Shown here in pieces: positions 17,655-26,139 of a DNA stretch of 64,000 nucleotides; position 1 is the stretch's first letter; every line of letters begins with the position of its first letter. The translations under genes and the position numbers were made by a program. Under the pieces are notes generated by a model. That model was given only the letters and a program-made list of their open reading frames with translations, ran no database searches and had not been told where the DNA came from. Source of the stretch: Variovorax sp. 770b2 (lineage in GTDB: Bacteria > Pseudomonadota > Gammaproteobacteria > Burkholderiales > Burkholderiaceae_C); assembly GCF_900115685.1 (NCBI RefSeq), contig NZ_FOXJ01000002.1, forward strand, positions 682,001-746,000. The letters run 5' to 3'.

Positions 17655-17808
17655 CCGGGCTGCGGCTGTCGCAAATAGCCTTTAAGCTTCGCCGCGCGGC
17701 ATTTGCCGCCACCATTCAGCGCCTTCGGGCGCGCCGTGTGCACCGCTTGCGAGGAACTCCTCGCCGCGCGCCGGCTCAGTCTGCCGTACCAACAGGAGAA
17801 CCCTTTCA

Positions 17809-18456
17809 ATGAAACGTCGTGACTTTTCGCTGGCCGCCACTTCGCTCGGGCTGCTTTCGCTGGCCGCCAATCCGGCCCACGCCCAGGCGCGCACCCCCAA
17901 GGCCGGCTCCGAGTACCTCGTGCTCGACAAGCGCGTGCCGGTCGATGCACCGGCCGGCAAGGTCGAGGTGGTCGAGTTCTTCTCGTACAACTGCCCCCAT
18001 TGCAACGACTTCGAACCGGCGCTCGAAGCCTGGGCCAAGACGGCACCCAAGGAAGTCGCCTTCCGCCGCATCCCGGTGCCTTTCGTGGGCAACGACGTCG
18101 AAGCCAAGCAGCGCCTGTACTACGCGCTCGAGGCGCTGGGCAAGGTCGACGAATTCCAGCCCAAGGTCTTCAACGCAATCCACAAGCAGCGCCAGAACGT
18201 GAACGGCGACGCCAACATCATTGCCTGGGTCGCGGCCAACGGCATCGACGGCGCCAAGTTCAAGGAAGTGTTCACCTCGTTCGGCGTGGCCAGCAAGGCC
18301 AAGCGCGCCTCACAGATGACCGACGCCTACAAGGTGGCCGGTGTGCCGGCAATGGCCGTGGCCGGCCGCTGGTATGTGGATGGCGAGACCGCCGGCAACA
18401 TGACCAACGTGCTGCAGGTCGTCAACTTCCTGGTCGGCGAAGCAAAGAAGGGCTGA
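17809..18456 (+). CDS. dsbA: Thiol:disulfide interchange protein DsbA
   Basis: Periplasmic oxidase that introduces disulphides into exported proteins. The 215-aa precursor has a signal peptide (MKRRDFSLAATSLG, cut near AHAQA), a thioredoxin fold with active site CPHC in FFSYNCPHCNDFEPAL, and the cis-Pro loop VAGVPAMAV. The intervening helical insertion is of DsbA size. The CPHC dipeptide is the classic oxidising form. It sits third in the argS-SPOR-dsbA group, preceded by a CAGGAGA ribosome site. Confidence 0.96.
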   Translation: MKRRDFSLAATSLGLLSLAANPAHAQARTPKAGSEYLVLDKRVPVDAPAGKVEVVEFFSYNCPHCNDFEPALEAWAKTAPKEVAFRRIPVPFVGNDVEAKQRLYYALEALGKVDEFQPKVFNAIHKQRQNVNGDANIIAWVAANGIDGAKFKEVFTSFGVASKAKRASQMTDAYKVAGVPAMAVAGRWYVDGETAGNMTNVLQVVNFLVGEAKKG

Positions 18457-18461
18457 CCCCC

Positions 18462-18560
18462 GAAGAGGGCCGCGCGGCACTTCGTGTCCGCAGCGCCTCT
18501 CCCTTGCAGGGGGCGATACCTCAGGCCCGGCGGAGCCGGTTCCGCGATGTCTCCCCGAGG
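18462..18560 (-). repeat. Dispersed intergenic repeat, copy B (reverse of copy A)
   Basis: Reading the minus strand gives ACATCGCGGAACCGGCTCCG, then GCCGGGCC, ATCGCCCCCTGCAAGGG and ACGAAGTGCCGCG. These blocks occur in the same order in copy A at about 12034-12125. It lies directly after the dsbA stop and before a terminator hairpin. Confidence 0.6.
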
Positions 18561-18567
18561 GAACACC

Positions 18568-18590
18568 GGCCCGCTTTGGCGGGCCTTTTT
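18568..18590 (+). terminator. Intrinsic terminator after dsbA
   Basis: GGCCCGC stem, TTTG loop, GCGGGCC, then five T. It ends the argS-SPOR-dsbA transcript about 110 bp after the dsbA stop codon and before the lptA leader. Confidence 0.85.
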
Positions 18591-18655
18591 CATCGGCGCT
18601 GGTAACCGGTGTTAATCCGCCGCATACAATGGTTCAGAGCAAGTTTCGTGCCTCT

Positions 18656-19368
18656 ATGACATTGCCCTCCTACCCAAACAACACCCCCCTCATTCGTCGC
18701 ATCGGCCGCCTGGCCATCGGCGCGCTGTTGCTGGCCGGCCTCGCCTCGGGCGCCCTGGCCGAGACCGCCGACCGCAGCAAGCCGATGAACATCGAGTCGG
18801 ACGCCATGCGCTACGACGACCTGAAACAGACCAGCGTGTTCACCGGCAACGTGCTCGTCACGAAGGGCACGATCATCATCCGCGGCGCGCGCCTGGATGT
18901 GCGCCAGGATGCCGAGGGCTACCAGTACGGCGTGGTCACGGCGGCACCCGGCAAGCGGGCCTACTACAAGCAGAAGCGCAATGCGCCCGACGAGTGGATC
19001 GAAGGCGAGTCCGAAGTCATCGAGTACGACAGCCGTGCCGACAACGTCAAGTTCATCCGCAACGCCACCATGCGCCGCCTGCTCGGCGCCACGCCGAACG
19101 ACGAAAGCCAGGGCGCGCTGATCGTCTACGACCAGAGCAACGACACCTACACGGTCAACGGCTCGACCGTGCCGCCGAACACCGCCGTGAACGCATCGAC
19201 GCCCACCGGCCGCGTGAAGACCATCCTCACCCCGAAGGCCGCCACCGCGCCCAAGCCCGGCGCCTCGGCCCCGGCCGGCGCGAAGCCCGCGGCACCGGCC
19301 CCCACCCCCGCGCCCGGCACCGGCCTGCGCTCGACCACCACGCTCGGTGGAGAGGGAGAAGGGCGCAA

Positions 19369-19372
<4 letters not shown>
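18656..19372 (+). CDS. lptA: Lipopolysaccharide transport periplasmic protein LptA
   Basis: Periplasmic bridge protein that carries LPS from LptC to LptD. The precursor has a signal peptide (hydrophobic GALLLAGLASGALAE) and an OstA/LptA beta-jellyroll domain (KPMNIESDAMRYDDLKQTS, FTGNVLVTKGTIIIRGARLD). The tail is rich in Ala, Pro and Lys and longer than in E. coli. An alternative in-frame ATG lies at 18629; neither has a strong ribosome site. The gene is followed by lptB with a 4-bp overlap, then rpoN. The usual upstream kdsC/lptC pair is absent here. Confidence 0.93.
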
Positions 19373-20163
<791 letters not shown>

Positions 20164-20181
20164 GGGAGGGTCGGGTTCTTC

Positions 20182-21774
20182 ATGAAGCAAGGGCTGTCCC
20201 TTCGCGTCTCGCAGCATCTGGCACTGACGCCACAGCTGCAGCAGTCGATCCGCCTGCTGCAGCTCTCCACGCTCGAACTGAGCCAGGAGGTGGAGCAGAT
20301 GCTGGACGAGAACCCGTTCCTGGAGCGCACCGCTGAAGAAGCGGCGCGCGAGGAGTTCGGGCTCGACGCCGTCGACACGCCGGTGCCGCGCGACGACGGC
20401 GGCGAAACTGGCGAGAGCGATTTCGCCTCGGCGCCGAGCAGCAGCGCGACCACCTCCACCACCGAAACCGCCTCCACGCCCGACTCCGACGCACCCGCCG
20501 CCGAGATCGCCGAGCGCGAGCCCGACTGGGAAGGCGACGGCACCGTCGACATGGCGCCGGACGACAGCGAGTGGGGCAGCGACGCCCCCGCGCGCCAGAA
20601 CAACCTGGGCGACGACGAACGCGCCGACGCCACCGAGCTTGCGCGCAGCCAGGAGTCGCTGCAGTCGTTCCTGCACCGCCAGGCGCTGAGCCTGCGCCTC
20701 AATGAAAACGACTGTGCCGCGCTGCGCTTCCTGATCGAGTCGCTCAACGACGACGGCTACCTGGAAGACTCGCTCCCCGCGCTGGCCTCGGGCCTCGCGG
20801 GCGACGACAACGACCAGTTCGACGAGCTCGTGCACCACTTCCAGGTGGCGCTCGGCCTGCTGCAGAGCCTGGAGCCGGCCGGCGTCGGCGCGCGCGACCT
20901 GGGCGAGTGCCTGGGCATCCAGCTGCGCGCCCTGGCCAGCGAAGACGAGACCGAGGACGAAGAGCTCATCCGCAAGACCGCCATCGCGATCTGCAAGCAG
21001 CCGATGGAGCTGCTCGCGCGGCGCGACTTCAAGCGCCTGGCCACGCTCACGCGCACCAACGAAGAGCTGGTGCGCTCGGCGCTGCAGATCATTGCGCGCC
21101 TGGAGCCCAAGCCGGGCCGCCGTTTTGTCGACGTCGAGCGCAACATCGTCATTCCCGACGTGATCGTCACCAAGACCGGCCGCGGCACCAACATCAAGTT
21201 CCGCGTCATGCTCAACCCCGAGGTGATGCCGCGCCTGCGCGTGCACGACATCTACGCCGGCGCGCTCAAGGCGCACAAGGGCGAGGGCAGCCAGGCGCTG
21301 TCGCAGCGGCTGCAGGAGGCGCGCTGGTTCATCAAGAACATCCAGCAGCGCTTTGACACCATCCTGCGCGTGAGCAACGCCATCGTCGAGCGGCAAAAGA
21401 GCTACTTCGTGCACGGCGAGCTCGCGATGCGCCCGCTGGTGCTGCGCGAGATCGCCGACGAGCTGGGCCTGCACGAATCCACCATCTCGCGCGTGACCAC
21501 CGCCAAGTACATGTCCACGCCGTTCGGCACGGTCGAGCTCAAGTACTTCTTCGGCTCGGCGCTGGGCACCGAGACCGGCGGCAATGCGTCGAGCACCGCG
21601 GTGCGCGCGCTCATCAAGCAGTTCGTGAGCTCCGAGAGCATCAAGAAGCCGCTGTCGGACAGCCAGATCTCCGAGATGCTGAAGGAGCAGGGCATCGAGT
21701 GCGCGCGCCGCACCGTGGCCAAGTACCGCGAGGCGCTGCGCATCGCGCCCGCCAACCTGCGCAAGGCCCTGTAG
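20182..21774 (+). CDS. rpoN: RNA polymerase sigma-54 factor
   Basis: Alternative sigma factor for -24/-12 promoters driven by enhancer-binding ATPases. The 530-aa protein has the Gln/Leu-rich region I (SLRVSQHLALTPQLQQSIRLLQ), an acidic Ser/Thr/Glu/Asp-rich region II (about residues 55-150), the core-binding domain, the helix-turn-helix (LRE IADELGLHESTISRVTT) and the RpoN box ARRTVAKYRE at about 508-517. Following lptA-lptB is the conserved position of rpoN in proteobacteria. Region II is long and acidic. Confidence 0.97.
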   Translation: MKQGLSLRVSQHLALTPQLQQSIRLLQLSTLELSQEVEQMLDENPFLERTAEEAAREEFGLDAVDTPVPRDDGGETGESDFASAPSSSATTSTTETASTPDSDAPAAEIAEREPDWEGDGTVDMAPDDSEWGSDAPARQNNLGDDERADATELARSQESLQSFLHRQALSLRLNENDCAALRFLIESLNDDGYLEDSLPALASGLAGDDNDQFDELVHHFQVALGLLQSLEPAGVGARDLGECLGIQLRALASEDETEDEELIRKTAIAICKQPMELLARRDFKRLATLTRTNEELVRSALQIIARLEPKPGRRFVDVERNIVIPDVIVTKTGRGTNIKFRVMLNPEVMPRLRVHDIYAGALKAHKGEGSQALSQRLQEARWFIKNIQQRFDTILRVSNAIVERQKSYFVHGELAMRPLVLREIADELGLHESTISRVTTAKYMSTPFGTVELKYFFGSALGTETGGNASSTAVRALIKQFVSSESIKKPLSDSQISEMLKEQGIECARRTVAKYREALRIAPANLRKAL

Positions 21775-21784
21775 AAAGCCGCCG

Positions 21785-23386
21785 ATGACCCGCCGCCTGC
21801 TGTCGCGCTGTGGGCATTGGGTCTTGGCCGTCGCGGCCGCGTTGCTGTTCGCGGGTTGCGCCACCTTGCCCGACGAGGCGCCGCGCCCGCCCACCAGGAC
21901 CATCGCCGTCTCCGCCGACACCGCGCTCGGCAAGATCGCGCTGGCCTCGCAGCCCGACCCCGACCTCAGCGGCTTTCGCCTGATGCCGGGCGGCGACTTC
22001 GCCTTCGACACCCGCATCCAGCTCGCGCGCCGCGCGCAGCGCACGCTGGACGTGCAGTACTACCAGATCGAGAACGACGAGACCGGCCGCTACCTCTTGC
22101 GCACCCTGCGCGATGCGGCCCAGCGCGGCGTGCGCGTGCGCCTCCTGATGGACGACCTGTACACGTCCGGCGAAGACGAACTCCTGCTCGGCCTGGCCGC
22201 CACGCCGAATGTCGAGCTGCGCCTGTTCAACCCATTCCCGGCCGGGCGCGGCAGCCTGCTCAAGCGCTTTGCCGCTTCGCTCTTCGATTTCAGCCGCGTC
22301 AACCGCCGCATGCACAACAAGCTCTTCATCGCCGACGGCGCGATGGCGGTGGCGGGCGGGCGCAACATCGGCAACCAGTACTTCACGCGCACGGCGGGCG
22401 AGAACTTCATCGACCTCGACACCTTCGTCACCGGCGCGCTGATCCCGCGCCTGGGCGTGCTGTTCGACCAGTACTGGAACAGCGTCTACGTGCGGCCGGT
22501 CCAGTCGGTCATCGCGAGCGAGCTCTCGCGGGAGGAACTGCAAAAGCGCTTCGACGCCGCCACAGGCCCGGACACCACGCCGCCGCCGCCGAAGCCCGCG
22601 CCCAACGACCTGCTCGGCTACAGCCCGATGGCCGACGACCTGAATGCGGGCAAGCTCGGCCTGATCTGGACCCTGGCCGAGGCGTATGCCGATTCGCCCG
22701 AGCGCGTGATCGGCAAGACCGCGTCGTACGGCGGCGTGCCGCTGCTGGACGTGGACAGCGTGCGCTACAACGTGGTCGAGCAGATGCGCCGCGCGAGGAG
22801 CGAGGTCACCATCGTCTCGCCCTACCTGATCCCGGGCGCCGCGGGGCTGGAGGTGATGAAGGAGATCCGCCAGCGCAACGTGAAGATCAGCGTGGTCACC
22901 AACTCGCTGGCCGCCACCGACGAGCCGCTGGTGCACACCGCCTACCGCCGCTACCGGCCCGAGATGCTCAAGCTCGGCGCCGATCTTTACGAGCTGAGCA
23001 CCACGCGCACGCGGCGCAGCGTGCGGCTCGGCTTGTTCGGCACCTCGGTGGGCCGGCTGCACGCCAAGTCGGCGGTGATCGACCGCAGCATCCTCTTCGT
23101 CGGCTCGATGAATTTCGATCCGCGCTCGGAGACGCACAACACCGAGATCGGCCTGTTCATCCGCAGCCCCGAGATGGCGGAGCAGACCTTGAAGCTCATC
23201 GACGTGCTCAAGCAGCAGGGCGCGTACCGGCTGCGTTTTGTCCAGGACAGCGGCGAGTCGCGCATCGAGTGGGTCAGCGAGGACGCGGGCAAGACCACGG
23301 TGCTGAACGAGGAGCCCGACTCCGGCTTCTGGGACCGCACGATGCTCGAACTGCTGGCGCCGTTGACGCCGGAGAGCCTGTTGTGA
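21785..23386 (+). CDS. Phospholipase D-family lipoprotein (cardiolipin synthase ClsC-like)
   Basis: Membrane-anchored PLD-superfamily enzyme of 533 aa. A lipobox ends the signal peptide (LLFAGCATLP, Cys about residue 25). Two HKD motifs are present: MHNKLFIADGAMAVAGGRN at about 177-196 and LHAKSAVIDRSILFVGSMNF in the second half, each with His-x-Lys-x4-Asp. Twin HKD motifs and length fit the YmdC/ClsC type of cardiolipin synthase, which joins phosphatidylglycerol and phosphatidylethanolamine. It begins 10 bp after rpoN. A generic phospholipase activity is the alternative. Confidence 0.88.
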   Translation: MTRRLLSRCGHWVLAVAAALLFAGCATLPDEAPRPPTRTIAVSADTALGKIALASQPDPDLSGFRLMPGGDFAFDTRIQLARRAQRTLDVQYYQIENDETGRYLLRTLRDAAQRGVRVRLLMDDLYTSGEDELLLGLAATPNVELRLFNPFPAGRGSLLKRFAASLFDFSRVNRRMHNKLFIADGAMAVAGGRNIGNQYFTRTAGENFIDLDTFVTGALIPRLGVLFDQYWNSVYVRPVQSVIASELSREELQKRFDAATGPDTTPPPPKPAPNDLLGYSPMADDLNAGKLGLIWTLAEAYADSPERVIGKTASYGGVPLLDVDSVRYNVVEQMRRARSEVTIVSPYLIPGAAGLEVMKEIRQRNVKISVVTNSLAATDEPLVHTAYRRYRPEMLKLGADLYELSTTRTRRSVRLGLFGTSVGRLHAKSAVIDRSILFVGSMNFDPRSETHNTEIGLFIRSPEMAEQTLKLIDVLKQQGAYRLRFVQDSGESRIEWVSEDAGKTTVLNEEPDSGFWDRTMLELLAPLTPESLL

Positions 23387-23411
23387 TCCCTGGCAACTTG
23401 CGCTCGAAAAA

Positions 23412-23473
23412 CCGTTCACGCTGAGCTTGTCGAAGCGCCGCGCGAAGCTTCGTCAAGCTCTCAGCCCGAACGG
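23412..23473. repeat. Palindromic intergenic element
   Basis: Imperfect inverted repeat with left arm CCGTTCACGCTGAGCTTGTC followed by GAAGC, and a right arm reading GCTTCG then TCAAGCTCTCAGCCCGAACGG. The GAGCTTGTCGAAG type of palindrome is known as a short dispersed element in many GC-rich proteobacterial genomes. It lies between the convergent phospholipase-D and LysE genes and could act as a weak bidirectional terminator or mRNA stabiliser. Confidence 0.7.
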
Positions 23474-23481
23474 GCGGAGCC

Positions 23482-24126
23482 TCAGCTTTCGCGCACGGCC
23501 GACCACACGAGCCGCAGTCCCAGCAGGCCCATCACGCCGCCGGCCGCGCGGTCGATCCAGGCCTTGTAGCGCAGGTAGGCCGAGCGCGGCGCCGCCGATG
23601 ACAGCGCCAGCGCGACGATCGCGTACCACCCCGTCTCGATGCAGAAGATGACCACCGGCACCGCGAGCGCCAGCACCCGCGGCATCTCGCGCGGGAGGAA
23701 GGCCGCGAAGATGCTCGCGTACACCACCGCTGTCTTCGGGTTGCTGACCTGCGTGGCCAGGCCGAGCAGGAAGGTGCGCCCGCCGTGGCCCTGTTGCCGG
23801 GGCGATGCATCGGTGTCCTGCGTCATCGCAAGCGGCTGCCGCGCACCGCGCCAGATGCGAAAGCCCAGGTAGATCAGGTACGCGCCGCCGAAGCCCTTGA
23901 TCGCGAGATAGAGCCCCGGCACCGCGAGGAACGCCGCCTGCAGCCCGGCCAGCGCGGCAATCGCGAACACGAGCCCGCCCGCGCCCATGCCCAGCGCCGC
24001 CGCGAGCCCGTCGCTGCGTGAAGCCACGGCCGTGCGCGCGACCATGACGAAGCTCGGGCCCGGGCTCATGGCGCCGACCGTCATCGCGCCGGCAATGCCG
24101 AGGAGGGAGAGTGTGGTGTCCATCAT
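23482..24126 (-). CDS. LysE/RhtB-family exporter
   Basis: Inner-membrane amino-acid or metabolite exporter, 214 aa. Six hydrophobic segments are visible, with the family start GAMTVGAMSPGPSFVMVAR, then KGFGGAYLIYLGFRIWRG and the FLLGLATQVSNPKTAVVYAS motif. The PGP and NPK residues are the family hallmarks. It is the last gene of a minus-strand run with two yceI-like genes and a cytochrome b561 gene, 19 bp after the previous stop. The substrate (amino acid, homoserine lactone or other) cannot be inferred. Confidence 0.92.
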   Translation of the reverse strand: MMDTTLSLLGIAGAMTVGAMSPGPSFVMVARTAVASRSDGLAAALGMGAGGLVFAIAALAGLQAAFLAVPGLYLAIKGFGGAYLIYLGFRIWRGARQPLAMTQDTDASPRQQGHGGRTFLLGLATQVSNPKTAVVYASIFAAFLPREMPRVLALAVPVVIFCIETGWYAIVALALSSAAPRSAYLRYKAWIDRAAGGVMGLLGLRLVWSAVRES

Positions 24127-24145
24127 CGCGAGGGCCTTTTCGTCG

Positions 24146-24778
24146 TCATTGCTGCACGTTGACCGCTTCGACCTGCACCAGCAGCTTCACCTTGTTCTCG
24201 AACCCGAAGTTCAGCCCCCAGTTGATGCCCCAGTCGCTGCGCTGCACGGTGGTCTCGAAGTCGCCGCCGCAGACCTGGCGGTTGATCAGCGGGTTCAGGT
24301 AGCAGTTGAAGCGCACGGCCTTCAGCGTCACCGGCCGGGTCTGGCCCATGAGCGTGAGCGTGCCCGGCACGTCGACCACCTTGTCGCCGCTGAAGTCGAT
24401 GCGGTCGGCCACGAAGCGGCCGGTCGGGAATTCGGCGACGTTGAAGAAGTCCTTGCTCTGCACGTGGCGGTTGAGCAGGTCCACGCCGGTGTTGATGGTG
24501 CCGATGTCCATCGTGATGTCGACCTTGCCGCTGGCGCCTGTGCCGTCGATCTGCACCGAGCCGTCCTTGGTGCTGAAGCGGCCGCGGTTGGTGGTGGTGC
24601 CGTAGTGGCCCATCTCGTACATCACGAAGGTGTGCGTGGGATCGACCACGTAGTTGCCGTTCTTCACGGGGCCGCCCGCGGGCTTGGCGGCCACGGCGGG
24701 GGCCGTGTATTCCTGCGCGACGGCGGCGAACGGGAGTGCCGTGGCCGACAGCGCCAGGGCGAGGAGGAGCTTCTTCAT
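24146..24778 (-). CDS. YceI-family periplasmic protein (longer copy)
   Basis: Secreted lipocalin-like beta-barrel protein of the YceI family that binds amphiphilic or polyisoprenoid ligands. The ATG at 24778 gives a clean signal peptide (MKKLLLALALSATALPFAAV, cut near AQE). The mature domain shows NYVVDPTHTFVMYEMGH, GKVDITMDIGTINTG, FFNVAEFPTGRFVAD and GTLTLMGQTRPVTLK, all typical. Two Cys in the insertion CYLNPLINRQVCGGDF may form a disulphide. It lies downstream of another yceI-like gene and a cytochrome b561 gene; the three probably form an operon. Confidence 0.93.
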   Translation of the reverse strand: MKKLLLALALSATALPFAAVAQEYTAPAVAAKPAGGPVKNGNYVVDPTHTFVMYEMGHYGTTTNRGRFSTKDGSVQIDGTGASGKVDITMDIGTINTGVDLLNRHVQSKDFFNVAEFPTGRFVADRIDFSGDKVVDVPGTLTLMGQTRPVTLKAVRFNCYLNPLINRQVCGGDFETTVQRSDWGINWGLNFGFENKVKLLVQVEAVNVQQ

Positions 24779-24832
24779 GGCGGTAGGAATGAGGGACATG
24801 GGATGTGCAATCGGAAAAAGAGAGAGGGGTGC

Positions 24833-25408
24833 TCAGAGCGGCCCGAGGCCCGCGAGCGTGAGCTTGAAGCGCACCTGCACGTCGTTGCCGACCACCGAGG
24901 TGTCGGTCCACTCGCCGTCGCCCACCTTGTAGTCCAGGCGCTGGAGCGTGAAGCTGCCGGTGGCCGCCGCGTAGTTGCCGCCGGCCGGGGCGATCGCGAA
25001 GGGCACCGTCACGTACCTGGACGTGCCCTTGATGGTGAGCTTGCCCGTCATCTCGAACTTGCCATCGCCCAGCGCCTTGATGGCGCTCGACTGGAAGCTG
25101 GCTTGCGGAAACTTCGCGGCGTCGAACCACGGCGCCTTGGGGAGCTCCGCATCGCTCATCGCCACGCCGAAGCCGGCGCTGGCAGTGTCGATCTGCAGGG
25201 CGACGCTGCCGCCTTCGGGCTTCTTCGGGTCGAAGGCGACCTGCGCGTCGAACTTCTTGAAGGCGCCTTCCATCGGCACGCCCATCTGCTTGGTCACGAA
25301 GGCGATCTGGCTCTTGTCGGCGACCAGCTTCGCGGCGGGATCGGCGGCCGCGGGCATGGCCGCCGCGAAGGCCAGTGCCGCGAGGCTCGGGAAAAAGAGG
25401 CGCGTCAT
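24833..25408 (-). CDS. YceI-family periplasmic protein (shorter copy)
   Basis: Second YceI-family protein, 191 aa, with signal peptide (MTRLFFPSLAALAFAAAM, cut near AAAD). Conserved-type strands: KSQIAFVTKQMGVPMEGAF, GSVALQIDTASAG, FPQASFQSSAI and GKLTIKGTSRYVTVPF. It diverges strongly from the neighbouring copy (no Cys pair, shorter loop), so the tandem pair is an old duplication or two separate family members. It starts 13 bp after the cytochrome b561 gene, repeating the b561-YceI pairing known from E. coli yceJ-yceI. Confidence 0.93.
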   Translation of the reverse strand: MTRLFFPSLAALAFAAAMPAAADPAAKLVADKSQIAFVTKQMGVPMEGAFKKFDAQVAFDPKKPEGGSVALQIDTASAGFGVAMSDAELPKAPWFDAAKFPQASFQSSAIKALGDGKFEMTGKLTIKGTSRYVTVPFAIAPAGGNYAAATGSFTLQRLDYKVGDGEWTDTSVVGNDVQVRFKLTLAGLGPL

Positions 25409-25421
25409 CGGGCAGGTTCCT

Positions 25422-26024
25422 TCAGTGGCGCGGTCCGGGCCACATGCGTTCGAGAAGACCGTCGCGGTCGATCCAGTGGTGCTTGAGCGCCGCCGCGGTG
25501 TGCAGCAGCGCCACCGCGGCCAGCGTGTAGGCGCTGCCCTTGTGCAGCGGCTTGAGTATGGCCTCGGCCAAGTCCTTGTCGACGGGCACGAAATCGGGCA
25601 GCGGCAGCACGCCGAACCACACGACCGGAATGCCCAGCGCCGAGGTGTAGGCCCAGCCGGCGAGCGGCACCGCGAAGAACAGCAGGTACATCAGCGCGTG
25701 GCTGGCCCGCAAGCCCGCGAACTGCCAGCGCGGCATGGCGGCCAGCACCTGCGCCGGCACCGGAGGGGGGCGGTTCGCGAGCCGCCACAGGAGCCGCAGC
25801 GCCGACAGCAGCAGGATGGTGACGCCGGCCCACTTGTGCCAGTTGTAGAGCTTGATGCGCTGCGGCGAGAAGGGCAGCCCCGTCATGTAGAGCCCCACGC
25901 CCAGCGAGCCGACGATCATGGCTGCGAGCAGCCAGTGCAGCACGATGGCGACGGTGCCATAGCGCGGGCCGCGCTGGCCGCGCGGGCCGGCGGCAAGGGG
26001 ATGAAGAGGGGTGTCGGCAGACAT
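25422..26024 (-). CDS. Cytochrome b561
   Basis: Four-helix di-haem b membrane protein that passes electrons between quinone and a periplasmic partner. The 200-aa sequence has axial-type His residues in VLHWLLAAM (helix 1), LYNWHKWAG (start of helix 2), LRASHALMYL (helix 3) and ALLHTAAALKHHW (helix 4). The ATG at 26024 (MSADTPLHPL) sits before the first helix; upstream frame has no such signal. It heads the b561-YceI-YceI-LysE cluster, 115 bp downstream of the hybrid kinase on the same strand. Confidence 0.93.
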   Translation of the reverse strand: MSADTPLHPLAAGPRGQRGPRYGTVAIVLHWLLAAMIVGSLGVGLYMTGLPFSPQRIKLYNWHKWAGVTILLLSALRLLWRLANRPPPVPAQVLAAMPRWQFAGLRASHALMYLLFFAVPLAGWAYTSALGIPVVWFGVLPLPDFVPVDKDLAEAILKPLHKGSAYTLAAVALLHTAAALKHHWIDRDGLLERMWPGPRH

Positions 26025-26139
26025 CGGAGGGGCAGGACGGGCGGCCTGTGCGCGGAGCATATATCGGAAGCCGCGGGCTCCTGCGCCGCAAGGCCCGTGC
26101 CGATCCGGCCGGCCAGGCCGTTCGGCCGGACCTGTCAGG

